Of a stretch of 64,000 nt of DNA, positions 40,952 to 49,904 are shown one piece after another. Position 1 is the first letter of the stretch, and every line of letters begins with the position of its first letter. The notes beneath the pieces are model-generated. The model was given only the letters and a program-made list of their open reading frames with translations, searched no databases and was not told where the DNA came from. The DNA is from Erwinia psidii. GTDB lineage: Bacteria > Pseudomonadota > Gammaproteobacteria > Enterobacterales > Enterobacteriaceae. The stretch lies in NCBI RefSeq assembly GCF_003846135.1, contig NZ_RHHM01000011.1:62001-126000 (forward strand), given 5' to 3'. A program made the position numbers and the translations under genes.

Positions 40952-41215
40952 ATGAAAACCAATCTTAAAGAACTGCTCGAATTTCCCACCTCATTTACTT
41001 ACAAAGTAATGGGGCTGGCACAGCCGGAGCTGGTTGAACAGGTGGTTGAAGTTGTGCAACGTCACGCACCGGGTGACTACTCTCCAGAGGTCAAACCAAG
41101 CAGCAAAGGGAATTACCATTCAGTTTCAATCACTATCACCGCCACCCATATTGAACAGGTGGAAACCCTGTACGAAGAGCTGGGGAAAATAGAGATCGTG
41201 AGAATGGTTCTCTGA
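40952..41215 (+). CDS. ybeD: YbeD, ACT-like DUF493 protein
   Basis: This 87-aa small cytosolic protein has a ferredoxin-like (ACT-type) fold. The N-terminus [20 protein letters not shown] is the family hallmark. Length equals E. coli YbeD. The ATG at 40952 follows CCGGAGATCTC; an upstream in-frame ATG at 40817 would start inside dacA and is rejected. It lies just before lipB, and function is unknown. Confidence 0.95.
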   Translation: MKTNLKELLEFPTSFTYKVMGLAQPELVEQVVEVVQRHAPGDYSPEVKPSSKGNYHSVSITITATHIEQVETLYEELGKIEIVRMVL

Positions 41216-41296
41216 TCCCCTGCCCGATCGCCAGCGGGAGTTGCCTCTGGCGACAGGCGCTCTGTTCCACCCTCTCTTTTCAGCGGACTGCACGTT

Positions 41297-41950
41297 TTGA
41301 ACCAGGATATTTTACTGATCCGTCAGCTGGGCATACAGCCCTGGGCCAGTGTCTCTCAGGCCATGCATACCTTTACCGACAGCCGTGATGAGCATACCCC
41401 AGATGAAATCTGGCTGGTGGAACATCCTGCGGTGTTTACCCAGGGCCAGGCAGGCAAAGCAGAGCACCTGTTAATGCCGGGTGATATCCCGGTGATGCAA
41501 AGCGATCGGGGTGGTCAGGTAACCTATCACGGGCCAGGCCAACAGGTGATGTACGTAATGATCAACCTCAAACGTCGAAAAGTGGGTGTGCGCCAGCTGG
41601 TCACGGCTATAGAACAAACGGTGATTGCTGCGCTGGCGTATTTTGGCGTTAGCGCAGCGGCCAGAGCAGATGCGCCGGGGGTTTACGTCAGCAATAAAAA
41701 AATCTGCTCGCTGGGCCTGAGAATTCGTCATGGCTGTTCGTTTCATGGGCTGGCGCTGAATATCGACATGGATCTGGCTCCCTTCCTGCGTATCAACCCC
41801 TGTGGCTATCCCGGACTTGAGATGACCCAGTTAAGCGCGCTAAAACCCGGAACCACGCTTATTGATGTACAGCCCCTGCTGATTGAAAACTTCGCCAGGC
41901 TGCTGGCAATTTCAGAAGTCACCTGGCTTGCTGGCAATTCGTTGCCGTAA
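41297..41950 (+). CDS. lipB: Octanoyl-[ACP]:protein N-octanoyltransferase
   Basis: This 217-aa cytosolic enzyme transfers octanoate from ACP to lipoyl domains. Seen are the ligand-binding [16 protein letters not shown], the catalytic lysine in [11 protein letters not shown], and the catalytic cysteine in [13 protein letters not shown]. It starts with TTG 41297 ([12 protein letters not shown]). An inverted repeat TCGCCAG-N12-CTGGCGA lies in the gap after ybeD. In E. coli the regulator ybeF lies between lipB and lipA; here it is absent. Confidence 0.95.
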   Translation: MNQDILLIRQLGIQPWASVSQAMHTFTDSRDEHTPDEIWLVEHPAVFTQGQAGKAEHLLMPGDIPVMQSDRGGQVTYHGPGQQVMYVMINLKRRKVGVRQLVTAIEQTVIAALAYFGVSAAARADAPGVYVSNKKICSLGLRIRHGCSFHGLALNIDMDLAPFLRINPCGYPGLEMTQLSALKPGTTLIDVQPLLIENFARLLAISEVTWLAGNSLP

Positions 41951-42025
41951 CAGGCAGCCGTGCCGGCGGATTTACAATGTCGTCACAATTTCTGTCGCTG
42001 GTCGGCTGCAAGTCGCCAGCCGGAA

Positions 42026-42213
42026 TGATATAATTTCTGCGCTTTTATCAAAAAAAGTTTAAAAAACTTCACCTTCAACGCTCTTCACCCAGCATGGTGG
42101 CAACGGAGTAGCAAACCGGTCGGGAACCGATGTGAACAGAAGAGTGAAGGTTAAGCGACTCTTTGAGTTTTTGCGGCTGTCACAGCGCATGCCAACCTGG
42201 AACCTGCAAGATT
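42026..42213 (+). promoter_or_regulatory. lipA promoter and long structured leader
   Basis: An extended -10 (TGATATAAT, TATAAT at 42029-42034) predicts a leader of about 170 nt before the lipA ATG. The leader contains a long-range pairing of ACCTTCA + GCTCTTC (42070-42085) with GAAGAG + TGAAGGT (42138-42150), and an inner CCGGT...ACCG hairpin. The function of this structure is unknown. Confidence 0.5.
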
Positions 42214-43179
42214 ATGAGTAAACCCATTCAGATGGAACGCGGTGTTAAATACCGTGATGCAGACAAAATGGCCCTGATCCCGGTGAAAACGGTGGTCACC
42301 GATCGCACGGAGATTTTACGTAAGCCGGAGTGGATGAAAATCAAGCTACCCGCTGACTCCAGCCGCATTCAGGGTATTAAAGCCGCCATGCGCAAAAATG
42401 GCCTGCATTCCGTCTGTGAAGAGGCTTCCTGCCCTAACCTTGCTGAATGTTTCAACCACGGCACGGCGACCTTTATGATCCTCGGAGCCATCTGTACCCG
42501 CCGTTGCCCGTTCTGCGACGTAGCCCACGGTCGTCCGCTCACGCCAGATGTTAACGAGCCGGGAAAACTGGCCCAGACCATTGCCGATATGGCACTGCGT
42601 TACGTGGTGATCACCTCGGTTGACCGTGATGATCTGCGTGATGGTGGCGCACAGCACTTTGCTGACTGCATTACCGCTATTCGCGAGAAAAGCCCGACCA
42701 TCAAAATTGAAACACTGGTGCCGGACTTCCGTGGTCGTATGGATCGCGCGCTGGAAATTCTCAATGCCACGCCGCCGGACGTGTTTAATCACAATCTGGA
42801 AAACGTGCCGCGCGTTTACCGTCAGGTTCGTCCCGGCGCAAACTACGAATGGTCTCTGAAACTTCTTGAGCGTTTTAAAGAAGCACATCCTGAAGTCCCG
42901 ACCAAATCCGGTCTGATGGTAGGGCTGGGTGAAACCAATGCAGAGATTGTTGAAGTGATGCGCGATCTGCGCCGTCATGGCGTCACCATGCTGACGCTGG
43001 GACAGTATTTACAGCCAAGTCGCCATCACCTGCCGGTGCAGCGTTACGTCAGTCCCGCTGAATTCGATGAGATGAAAGCGGCGGCGATGGAAATGGGCTT
43101 TACCCATGCGGCCTGTGGTCCATTTGTACGTTCGTCGTACCATGCGGATATGCAGGCAAAAGGGCTTGAAGTGAAATAG
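42214..43179 (+). CDS. lipA: Lipoyl synthase
   Basis: This 321-aa radical-SAM enzyme inserts two sulfurs into octanoyl groups. The auxiliary cluster motif C-x4-C-x5-C ([12 protein letters not shown]) and the radical-SAM motif CTRRCPFC are intact. ATG 42214 gives [13 protein letters not shown], identical in form to E. coli LipA. The in-frame extension from 42163 is not supported. It is followed by a terminator shared with convergent tatE. Confidence 0.97.
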   Translation: MSKPIQMERGVKYRDADKMALIPVKTVVTDRTEILRKPEWMKIKLPADSSRIQGIKAAMRKNGLHSVCEEASCPNLAECFNHGTATFMILGAICTRRCPFCDVAHGRPLTPDVNEPGKLAQTIADMALRYVVITSVDRDDLRDGGAQHFADCITAIREKSPTIKIETLVPDFRGRMDRALEILNATPPDVFNHNLENVPRVYRQVRPGANYEWSLKLLERFKEAHPEVPTKSGLMVGLGETNAEIVEVMRDLRRHGVTMLTLGQYLQPSRHHLPVQRYVSPAEFDEMKAAAMEMGFTHAACGPFVRSSYHADMQAKGLEVK

Positions 43180-43236
43180 ACGCCCTAAAATGCAAGCATG
43201 CCTTGTTACATTATTTTACATATAGTCTGCAAAGAC

Positions 43237-43267
43237 AAAAAACGGATGACCTGGCCATCCGTTTTTT
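43237..43267. terminator. Bidirectional terminator between lipA and tatE
   Basis: AAAAAACGGATG-ACCTGGC-CATCCGTTTTTT. It has A-runs on one side and T-runs on the other, so it can serve both convergent genes. Confidence 0.88.
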
Positions 43268-43285
43268 CATTACTTCTACAAAGCA

Positions 43286-43492
43286 TTATTCTTTGTGAGC
43301 AACCTGCCCGGCAGGCTTGTCTTCAGTCAACGGCGCTTTTTTCGCGGAAGTGTCGTCATCACTCATCGCTTTTTTGAAACCTTTTATCGCTGACCCCAGA
43401 TCGCCACCGAGAGAACGTAACTTATTGGTTCCGAACAACAATACAATCAGAGCACCAATGATCAGCAGCTTGGCAATACTGATACCTTCCAT
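43286..43492 (-). CDS. tatE: Twin-arginine translocase subunit TatE
   Basis: This 68-aa TatA-family protein has a single N-terminal membrane helix ([17 protein letters not shown]), the conserved [20 protein letters not shown] hinge and amphipathic helix, and a short charged tail. ATG 43492 matches the E. coli TatE start; an in-frame upstream ATG at 43564 would add 24 residues and is rejected. It is a lone tatA-type gene next to lipA, as in E. coli. Confidence 0.93.
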   Translation of the reverse strand: MEGISIAKLLIIGALIVLLFGTNKLRSLGGDLGSAIKGFKKAMSDDDTSAKKAPLTEDKPAGQVAHKE

Positions 43493-44063
43493 ATACACCT
43501 TCTTTTTTAAAATTTGACCCGACAAACGGTCAGTAACAGTAAAGTGTATTAACGCGCACATCACCCGTCAATACAACTGCAATCTGTAACAGAGTAATAT
43601 CTGCACAGGAACAACAAAAACAGCCTCAGATAAATCGGCTCAGAAAAACCTGGAATCGTTAATGTTAGCGATTTACAGCCGGTCCTCTCATTAGGCAAAC
43701 AGTATTAATCCCACCCGGGATGGCCAGCACACAGCGAAGACAGTACAGACTTTCTTCTGGCTGAAGTTAAACTCCTGTATGCCACCCAAAGAACGCTTAA
43801 ACACAGGATTGCTTAGCTGTCCGCCACAGTCTGATAGAGCGTCAACCACCGCCAACAGGGTCGGGAGACACGCGGCGAAGAGATAGCTGACGCGCTGCTG
43901 GGCCACAGTGATTATTAACGATCGCCGGATTGGTGAGCGATCCACGACGGGCAGCAATACGAACGACAGAAGCAGATTACGTGCTGGCAGGTACCAGCCG
44001 TAGCAGTCCGCAATTCAGGATAAGAGTGCTGAACAACATTGCCGCTGCGCCGTTGCTGACCAT
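43493..44063. other. Gene-poor region with possible decayed gene
   Basis: About 570 bp with no intact gene. On the plus strand near 43920-44050 the translation IAGLVSDPRRAAI, then a short gap, then VLAGTSRSSPQF vaguely recalls the start of an ArsR-type winged-helix regulator. Stops and a gap interrupt it. An 88-aa reverse frame at 43691-43957 overlaps it. E. coli has nit1/ybeM in this area. Confidence 0.35.
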
Positions 44064-44495
44064 TCAGCTATCAGTCAGATCTTTAATCAGATAGCGTGGA
44101 GATTCGTTGTAACCTTCACGGGCATAAAACGCATTGGCTTTGATCCGGCTCGCATGGCAGTGCACTTCCATCCGATCGCAACCACGCGCACAGGCCAGTT
44201 TTTCAGCATACTTCAACAGTTGCTGGCCAGCTCCTTTACTCCGCTTGCCTTCTGCAATGCAGAAATAGCTGACGCGGGCAAAATCGCCGGCCAGTGCCAG
44301 CTGGGGGATAAAATACAGCGACAGAAAACCCAGTACGGTGCCGTCTTGCTCGGCGATCAGTAGCTGTTCGCTCTGGTCATTAATCAGCTGGGCCAGACGG
44401 CGATCGATAAAATCCTCGCTGTTTTGATAACCCAGTTCCGTTAGCAGGGCGCTCAGGGCAAAGCTGTCTTCTGGCTGTGCCATTCGTATCTTCAT
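44064..44495 (-). CDS. GNAT-family N-acetyltransferase
   Basis: This 143-aa single GNAT domain starts with MKIRMAQPEDSFALSALLTEL. The acetyl-CoA binding region appears as AEGKRSKGAGQQLLKYAEKLA (R/Q-x-x-G-x-G/A type), followed by NAFYAREGY. Substrate is unknown. It stands alone on the minus strand between tatE and cspE. The ATG follows GGAGGAACAGCG, a strong ribosome site. Confidence 0.88.
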   Translation of the reverse strand: MKIRMAQPEDSFALSALLTELGYQNSEDFIDRRLAQLINDQSEQLLIAEQDGTVLGFLSLYFIPQLALAGDFARVSYFCIAEGKRSKGAGQQLLKYAEKLACARGCDRMEVHCHASRIKANAFYAREGYNESPRYLIKDLTDS

Positions 44496-44847
44496 CGCTG
44501 TTCCTCCGGGTATGAGCCTGGCTTACCGGCTCCTGGTCGCAGATATTGATAACCCGTCCACCCAAATAGGCCACATCCAGTACAGAAACCGATCGGTGAC
44601 CGGATGATAATTCTGCCGCAGGCAATAAACCGACATGTTTTCATAGCTCGGTGGCTGACTGAAGTTCCCTTAACAGGGTTTCACCCACCATGGCTTAACT
44701 GCTCAAAAGATGAAAAAAAAAGATCCGATCGCCAGGTTCCTGAGCAGAGGCGTTAGCATCGGCTGACCTGTCATTATTTTCTGGCTTAAGCCATTTTTCT
44801 CTTAATTGCTCTCAGCCCTCACCTCGTGACAGCGTGGAGTACTGAGC
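44496..44847. other. Intergenic region with no gene seen
   Basis: About 350 bp between the GNAT gene and the cspE terminator. Only short overlapping frames are present. The promoter of the GNAT gene should lie at its left side. Confidence 0.5.
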
Positions 44848-44876
44848 AAAAAAAACCCGCCTTACGGCGGGTTTTA
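44848..44876 (-). terminator. Terminator of cspE
   Basis: On the minus strand AAAACCCGCC-GTAA-GGCGGG is followed by eight or more T. It starts about 18 nt after the stop codon. Confidence 0.9.
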
Positions 44877-44894
44877 AGAATTCTGTCTGATAAC

Positions 44895-45104
44895 TTAAAT
44901 AGCGGCAACGTTAGCAGCAGATGGGCCTTTGGCACCGTTGGTGATTTCGAACTCTACACGCTGACCTTCAGCCAGAGTTTTGAAACCGTTGCTCTGGATG
45001 GCAGAGAAGTGTACAAACACGTCTTTGCTACCATCTTCAGGAGTAATGAAACCGAATCCTTTGGACTCATTAAACCACTTAACGCTACCTTTAATCTTAG
45101 ACAT
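44895..45104 (-). CDS. cspE: Cold-shock family RNA chaperone CspE
   Basis: This 69-aa single cold-shock domain has RNP1 (KGFGFITP) and RNP2 (VFVHFSAI). The sequence [19 protein letters not shown] is essentially E. coli CspE. It binds single-stranded nucleic acid and acts as an antiterminator and mRNA stabiliser. The position next to pagP is as in E. coli. Confidence 0.96.
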   Translation of the reverse strand: MSKIKGSVKWFNESKGFGFITPEDGSKDVFVHFSAIQSNGFKTLAEGQRVEFEITNGAKGPSAANVAAI

Positions 45105-45255
45105 CTATATTACCTTTACATGAAAAATGGACACTAAACTGTGTCGTCAGACAGTACAGCAATTGCCGAGGCTTTTGTCCAGTAGCCAGTAACGAAAAAG
45201 TGATAAATATCGATATTTCTTTCGCAGATATCAAAAGTGCGCCCATTTACCACAG

Positions 45256-45831
45256 CTAAAACTGCCAACGAAACCACGCAAAGTAAACGTTCCCGTTATT
45301 GTAAGTACCTGGAATATAAGTCATCTGGAAAGTGGCCTTACCGTAGCCTACTGATGCAAGCGGCAGCACTGCAGGAACAGGGATATATTTCCAGTTGTCA
45401 CGTGCCGTCACGCCAACCGTATAACCCAGACCCAGACGGAAGTCCCGATCGCTCAATGGACGCCAGATGTTCTCCCAACCAAAACCGATAAACGGCTCCC
45501 ACTTGTTGAAAGAGTCCTTAAAGGCCATCGCATACAACCCGTTCCAGTTACCTTTATCATCAAAGCGCGACAGACCAACGCCTGCACCCCACGGTCGCTC
45601 ATTATAACGATCGGTTTTTTCTTTATCGTAGGTCCAGCGATTGTGCCATGTGACAGTCGGTATATACAGCTCGTAACTCTGCGGCTCATTCCAGCTCATG
45701 CTGACGTTAGTACTGAATGACTGCCAGGTTGCAGTGATAGCCGTCCCCAGTGTTTGGGCCTGAACCCCACTGTTCATCACCAGTACCAGGGACAGGATTG
45801 TGATGAATAAAGAAAACCTGAATAGCTTCAC
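45256..45831 (-). CDS. pagP: Lipid A palmitoyltransferase PagP
   Basis: This outer-membrane enzyme of about 191 aa moves palmitate from phospholipid to lipid A. Signal peptide ends VQAQ; mature beta-barrel strands follow. Catalytic residues are visible as His in TWHNRW and Asp-Ser in [11 protein letters not shown] 45831 ([14 protein letters not shown]) is proposed as the start, because the longer frame to 45966 adds a non-signal leader. The ribosome site (CCGGAT) is weak. Both pagP and the arn operon here modify lipid A, and in relatives both are PhoPQ-responsive. Confidence 0.9.
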   Translation of the reverse strand: MKLFRFSLFITILSLVLVMNSGVQAQTLGTAITATWQSFSTNVSMSWNEPQSYELYIPTVTWHNRWTYDKEKTDRYNERPWGAGVGLSRFDDKGNWNGLYAMAFKDSFNKWEPFIGFGWENIWRPLSDRDFRLGLGYTVGVTARDNWKYIPVPAVLPLASVGYGKATFQMTYIPGTYNNGNVYFAWFRWQF

Positions 45832-46336
45832 GATCGTTACATCCGGCGTTGATTTATAAAATGCGGTTAACTCGCAAAAAATGATTAGAAATCTGATAGT
45901 CAGAAGTTCAGCATTATAATCATCTGTTATAAACAATGCATAAACGCCGCATTTTTTATCAATCAATGCTTTTTTTGTAAATACCGGCAGAGATGATCAC
46001 AATACATATAAAAAAAGAGTTTTTATCGCACGTAAAATCCTGTTTGCTTTTAGGAAAAAACAAAAAACCAATTCCTAATCTATTGAGAAAATGCAAAAAA
46101 AAAGCAACGGTCATCTTTTTTAGTAAAAATGAGTTTTTTTAAAATAAATACAGCAAAAAAAAATTTTTTATCGTTAATTAGCGCCACTTAATATAACGAC
46201 ATTTGGTTAACCTATCTTAATCATACTGTTAACAGCAATATTCAGAAAGAACCAATGATTAATAATATTTATCGATCATCGATTGATTTTTGGTAAAATC
46301 ACTACAGTTCAGGAGCGACAAAGGAAGAGGGGCCAC
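45832..46336. other. AT-rich region upstream of pagP
   Basis: About 500 bp with long A and T runs (for example 46120-46180) and no gene. It separates divergent pagP and the zinc-ribbon gene, so it holds both promoters. GGTTAA-CCTAT-CTTAAT at about 46207-46223 recalls a PhoP half-site pair but does not match the consensus well. Confidence 0.4.
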
Positions 46337-46585
46337 GTGAGAATCCGATGCTGGAAATGCGGTCATACAAGGATAATATTTACAGTACATGGTGACGGAT
46401 TAGGTAACCACCATGGGGCCATATGCGCAAGCTGCAATAACCCAATCACACTGAAGGATTGCCTGTTCCACAACGAACCGCCAGCAATAAAGGAAGATAT
46501 TAATTGCCTCGCATCGGATGCAAAATCCGAAAATCAGACATTTTTTGTAGCGGCATTCCAGTTCCATCGGGGGGACAGTAGTTGA
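46337..46585 (+). CDS. Small zinc-ribbon protein, unknown function
   Basis: A GTG at 46337 with the strong ribosome site AAGGAAGAGGGG just upstream opens an 82-aa protein. It carries two Cys pairs, RCWKCGH and ICASCNN, about 25 residues apart, as in zinc ribbons. The frame could start at ATG 46283, but that leader lacks a ribosome site. I do not recognise the family. It converges on the YohP-like gene. Confidence 0.6.
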   Translation: MRIRCWKCGHTRIIFTVHGDGLGNHHGAICASCNNPITLKDCLFHNEPPAIKEDINCLASDAKSENQTFFVAAFQFHRGDSS

Positions 46586-46604
46586 CAATGCCGCCGCAGA
46601 TTTA

Positions 46605-46688
46605 TCAGAACAATATCTTAAACACACCCGTTATCGTTAACAGCCCGACAATAAAAATAATGGCAATAATCCACAGAATGATTTTCAT
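46605..46688 (-). CDS. yohP: YohP-like 27-aa membrane protein
   Basis: This is a short ORF of 27 codons plus stop: Met-Lys-Ile-Ile-Leu-Trp at the start and TGVFKILF at the end, with a single membrane helix between. As I recall it, E. coli YohP (27 aa) has MKIILW at the start and TGVFKMIF at the end, so this is very similar. Its ATG is preceded by CAGGAAAG at good spacing. It has no overlap with neighbouring genes. YohP is a small inner-membrane protein of unclear role whose mRNA is itself membrane targeted in E. coli. Confidence 0.82.
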   Translation of the reverse strand: MKIILWIIAIIFIVGLLTITGVFKILF

Positions 46689-46826
46689 TATACTTTCCTG
46701 AATCGTAAGTAAAGTTTGATGTTTACCGTGCAACCTGAGAAATAAAAGTATAGAAGAAATCTGCCATTCTGCTGCCCAATCCACATGGTGCCTGCAGCAA
46801 CCACAGGTATTTTTTGACAGTCCCTT

Positions 46827-47927
46827 TCAGACCTGCTGCTCAACAGGCGACGGTTCTTCTGATAACACGGGTCGGTCCGCTGCCTCAGCATGAACATCAC
46901 GCCTGTGACGACGGCTGACCAGAAACACCGGCATTGCCAGAAAAAGGAGTAAACTTCCCGATACGCCGCACACCATCATACTCACCCGACCAGCCCAGCC
47001 CTCTCCTACCGTTAATCCTGCCACTACCAACGACAGAATAAAAAAGAAGAACAGCGTCATGGTCACTGGCAAAATGTTATTAATGTCCATATCACTGAGC
47101 GCCATTTTTACCGGTTTAACAGCACGTCTCTCCGCTTCCTGTTCAGTTCTGATCTTCGCTTTTATCGATTCGAGATCAATGCAGGGTGTGACAAAATCCC
47201 CTACTGACTCAGGAAAATACAACTCTTCAAATATCCGGCTGATGGATGGAAACGTCATTGGCCAGGTAGCGCTGTGAACACCGTAGGTACTCAATAAAGG
47301 CAAGGTGATGCGGGGCCACTGAACGACCTGGAGGTAGCGATCGCCGAACACCACCCAACTCTGACGGATCTCACCTTTATTAACATGATAGAGTCTGAAT
47401 CGGTCGGCAGGGGGATAGTTCAGATAACTGACCCGCGCCGTGATAAATGGGATGCCCCGCTGGCGACAATAGTTGACGCGGCTTTGTCCTTCAGCGGCCA
47501 ACAGGACGCCCAGTGCCCCCACAAAATACCAGCAGGTACTTTCCGCTGCGGAGGGGCCGTTGAGGTGTTCGACCAAACGGGCTTCGCTGTTGGCATTAAG
47601 ATGATCTGGCCACCAGCGCCAGCTGCGACCAATAACCCGTTCTGTAGGTACCCGGAAAACACCCAGCGGCTCAGTTTCTGTCGGCAGCAAAGCAAAAGGA
47701 AATATTTTACTGAAAAAAGTTAATGCATCGTCAGGGCCATCCCACTCGCCACTCGCCTCCAGGCCATGGAGATTTGCAGTTAATTCCCCCCAGCCGGTTT
47801 TGCCTAACATATCAATCTTATATTTTGTTTCTGCAAGGCGCTCGCCCAATCGCAGAATGGCTTCTGAAGTACCTTTAAGGGACAGTTCAGGTACTACCGG
47901 GATAGCTTCAATTTGTTCACTGTCCAT
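46827..47927 (-). CDS. Two-helix membrane protein of unknown function
   Basis: This 366-aa protein is not recognised. There is no signal peptide. A long N-terminal soluble part (residues 1 to about 283) includes a Trp-rich segment (GRSWRWWPDHLN) and FVGALGVLLAAEG. Two membrane helices follow at about 285-307 and 317-338. A charged tail, RRHRRDVHAEAADRP, ends the protein. The topology suggests a cytoplasmic domain anchored at the inner membrane by a hairpin. Base composition resembles the core genes. The downstream neighbour on the same strand is the YohP-like gene. Confidence 0.75.
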   Translation of the reverse strand: MDSEQIEAIPVVPELSLKGTSEAILRLGERLAETKYKIDMLGKTGWGELTANLHGLEASGEWDGPDDALTFFSKIFPFALLPTETEPLGVFRVPTERVIGRSWRWWPDHLNANSEARLVEHLNGPSAAESTCWYFVGALGVLLAAEGQSRVNYCRQRGIPFITARVSYLNYPPADRFRLYHVNKGEIRQSWVVFGDRYLQVVQWPRITLPLLSTYGVHSATWPMTFPSISRIFEELYFPESVGDFVTPCIDLESIKAKIRTEQEAERRAVKPVKMALSDMDINNILPVTMTLFFFFILSLVVAGLTVGEGWAGRVSMMVCGVSGSLLLFLAMPVFLVSRRHRRDVHAEAADRPVLSEEPSPVEQQV

Positions 47928-48613
47928 ATTGCAAACTCCCCAAACAGTTCAATAAAGTAGAATGAATTAAACCGCTTAACGGAGAAAGCGCTCAGTAAGG
48001 GTAAAAGGTCGCCAAATCCGCACCAAAATGTAGCAAATTTGCTTTAGTACAAGCTTTATTTTAAATTATCATTAAAAATTTGACTTTAGTAAAAAGCTAT
48101 AATATTTCAATGTCATAGTATATCCTCATACCGAAATTATAAGCAATTATTGTTGTTAATTAGCCGTCGTCGAATAAACAGCAGCAATACAGAAGATTGC
48201 TAAATAACCGCGCCTGATATGTAGATCACTAAGGGGGAACTCAGCCCGAATTGTGCAAGTCTTTTCAATCGCTGAATATCCCAAATCACTCACCGAACTG
48301 AGCGATGCCGATCATAGCCTCCATCCCCGGTAGTGAACGACGCCTGATACAGAAAACCATTCATAACGCACGCGATAAAAATCATGCCCGTAGACTTACC
48401 ACCATGCTGCAGTGGACTGTTTCACCTTTGCTCACTTCAGTGTTGGCAATGGTCGGGAATATTACTGTTGAAGGCCTGCAAGCCTGGGTTGGCCGTGGCT
48501 GCAGAATATGCAGCCAGTCATACTTTTAAACATAACCGCTGCGGTAATTTGGCTGCCATAGACTACGCTTTAAATCTGTTTAATCAGGAAACATGCCATC
48601 AGATGGAGGCAGT
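47928..48613. other. Intergenic region, no clear gene
   Basis: About 690 bp. The first 250 bp are AT-rich and probably hold the promoter of the minus-strand gene at 47927. The plus-strand frames at 48305-48529 and 48384-48617 overlap each other and show no family features. The promoter of the DUF883 gene should lie near 48550-48600. Confidence 0.45.
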
Positions 48614-48868
48614 ATGAGTTTGTCAGATAAAGTGAAAGATAAAACCGAAGAAGCTCTGGGCAAAGGTCAGGAAGAATTTGGTAAAGCGGTGGAATCTCCT
48701 GAGCATGAATTTAAAGGCCGGGTGCGCCAGAAAGCAGCGCGTGCATCCTGTGCGATGGATGACGCTCTGGACTGCGTGAAGAGTAAAACACAGGAATCTC
48801 CCTTCGTTTCTCTGGCGATTGCCGCTGGCGTGGGTTTTCTTGCTGCAAAGATTTTAGGCCGTCGTTAA
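48614..48868 (+). CDS. DUF883 (YqjD/ElaB-type) membrane-tethered protein
   Basis: This 84-aa protein has a charged helical N-terminus (SLSDKVKDKTEEALGKGQEE, CsbD-like) and a C-terminal glycine-rich membrane segment (SPFVSLAIAAGVGFLAAKIL) ending in Gly-Arg-Arg. E. coli relatives YqjD, ElaB and YgaM are RpoS-controlled inner-membrane proteins, some of which bind ribosomes. Two cysteines (ASCAMDDALDC) are unusual for the family. ATG follows AGATGGAGGCAGT. Confidence 0.85.
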   Translation: MSLSDKVKDKTEEALGKGQEEFGKAVESPEHEFKGRVRQKAARASCAMDDALDCVKSKTQESPFVSLAIAAGVGFLAAKILGRR

Positions 48869-49136
48869 ATGCTTTTTTATTTGAGGCCGGGTTCCCGGCC
48901 CTCCCTGCCGCTGTTTACGATTGAATTACAGCCACTGTTATCGCGCTGGAAGTTTCTGTTTTCCTGCAATCAGAGTCGCAGTTAACCTGCGCATGTATAA
49001 ACGCCTGCCTCACCGCGACGCGCTCGCCACTGATATACCCCACTGTCATACCGGCCTGCACCTGCTGACGCAGGCGAAAAAGATAACGCCAACGATATTG
49101 TTAATGGTGTGGCTAAAAAAAGTACGGTGGCCAGTT

Positions 49137-49904
49137 TTAGCGCAACTGTTTTAACTGAGCCCGCTCCGTAAAGAAACATCGCCTGGCAAGGTATGCGGCA
49201 ATAATCGTTGAAAAGCTGGCGGTGCCAAGCAGCATAAAAGTGACCATTATCTGGTATTTAACCGCATTGACCGGATCGATACCGGCAAAAATCAGCCCGG
49301 ACATCATTCCGGGCAGGCTGACCAGTCCGACGGTTTTGGCAGCATCAACGGTTGGGATCATCGCCGCACGAATGCTGTCGCGGATAAGGGTTACGGAGGC
49401 CAGCCTGGTGGATGCCCCGAGGCTCAGCATTTCAAGGATTTGTTGTCGGTTATCATAAAAGCGCTGGTTAAGATTGCGATAACACAGCCCTACCGCCACC
49501 ATTGCATTTCCGGCGATCATGCCAGAGACAGGGATCACCTGCATCGGTACAAACGCGATCGCACCGCTCAGCACCAGCATAAATAGCGTCAGTGAGGTGC
49601 TGAGGGTAATAGCCAAAAATGACAGGATGAAAGCATGGTCGATATTCTGGCTGCGTTTACGGGCATTCAGCGCGGCGTTGATACAGATAAATAACACCAT
49701 CAGCACCGTCAGCAGGCCATTATTCAGCGCGAAAATATATTTCAACACGTAGCCGACGATGGTCAACTGCACGATGGCACGAACGACGCTCAGGAGAATC
49801 TCTTTCTCCAGTCCCAGTTTCTCTTTTGTGCTGACCAACAACGCAATTACCACCAGCAAAAACGCCAGCATCAGCGAAGTGTCAGTAATATTATGCTGAT
49901 GCAT
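49137..49904 (-). CDS. fetB: Iron exporter permease FetB
   Basis: This 255-aa inner-membrane permease (UPF0014) of the FetAB ABC exporter, which protects against iron-driven oxidative stress in E. coli, has about seven helices and the signature GLVSLPGMMSGLIFAGIDPV. The start MHQHNITDTSLMLAF at 49904 matches E. coli MNEHNITNESL. It overlaps fetA by 14 nt, so translation is coupled. Confidence 0.94.
   Translation of the reverse strand: MHQHNITDTSLMLAFLLVVIALLVSTKEKLGLEKEILLSVVRAIVQLTIVGYVLKYIFALNNGLLTVLMVLFICINAALNARKRSQNIDHAFILSFLAITLSTSLTLFMLVLSGAIAFVPMQVIPVSGMIAGNAMVAVGLCYRNLNQRFYDNRQQILEMLSLGASTRLASVTLIRDSIRAAMIPTVDAAKTVGLVSLPGMMSGLIFAGIDPVNAVKYQIMVTFMLLGTASFSTIIAAYLARRCFFTERAQLKQLR

Noticed and set aside
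43900-44050. ArsR-like regulator remnant
   Set aside because: Resemblance is limited to about 13 residues (IAGLVSDPRRAAI) and a second short piece; too weak to call a pseudogene.
46200-46230. PhoP box near pagP
   Set aside because: GGTTAA-N5-CTTAAT matches only one half-site of the GTTTA-type consensus and points away from pagP.
48880-48901. GGCCGGG-TT-CCCGGCC hairpin after the DUF883 gene as a terminator
   Set aside because: There is a strong stem but no downstream T-run, and the loop is too short for a normal hairpin.
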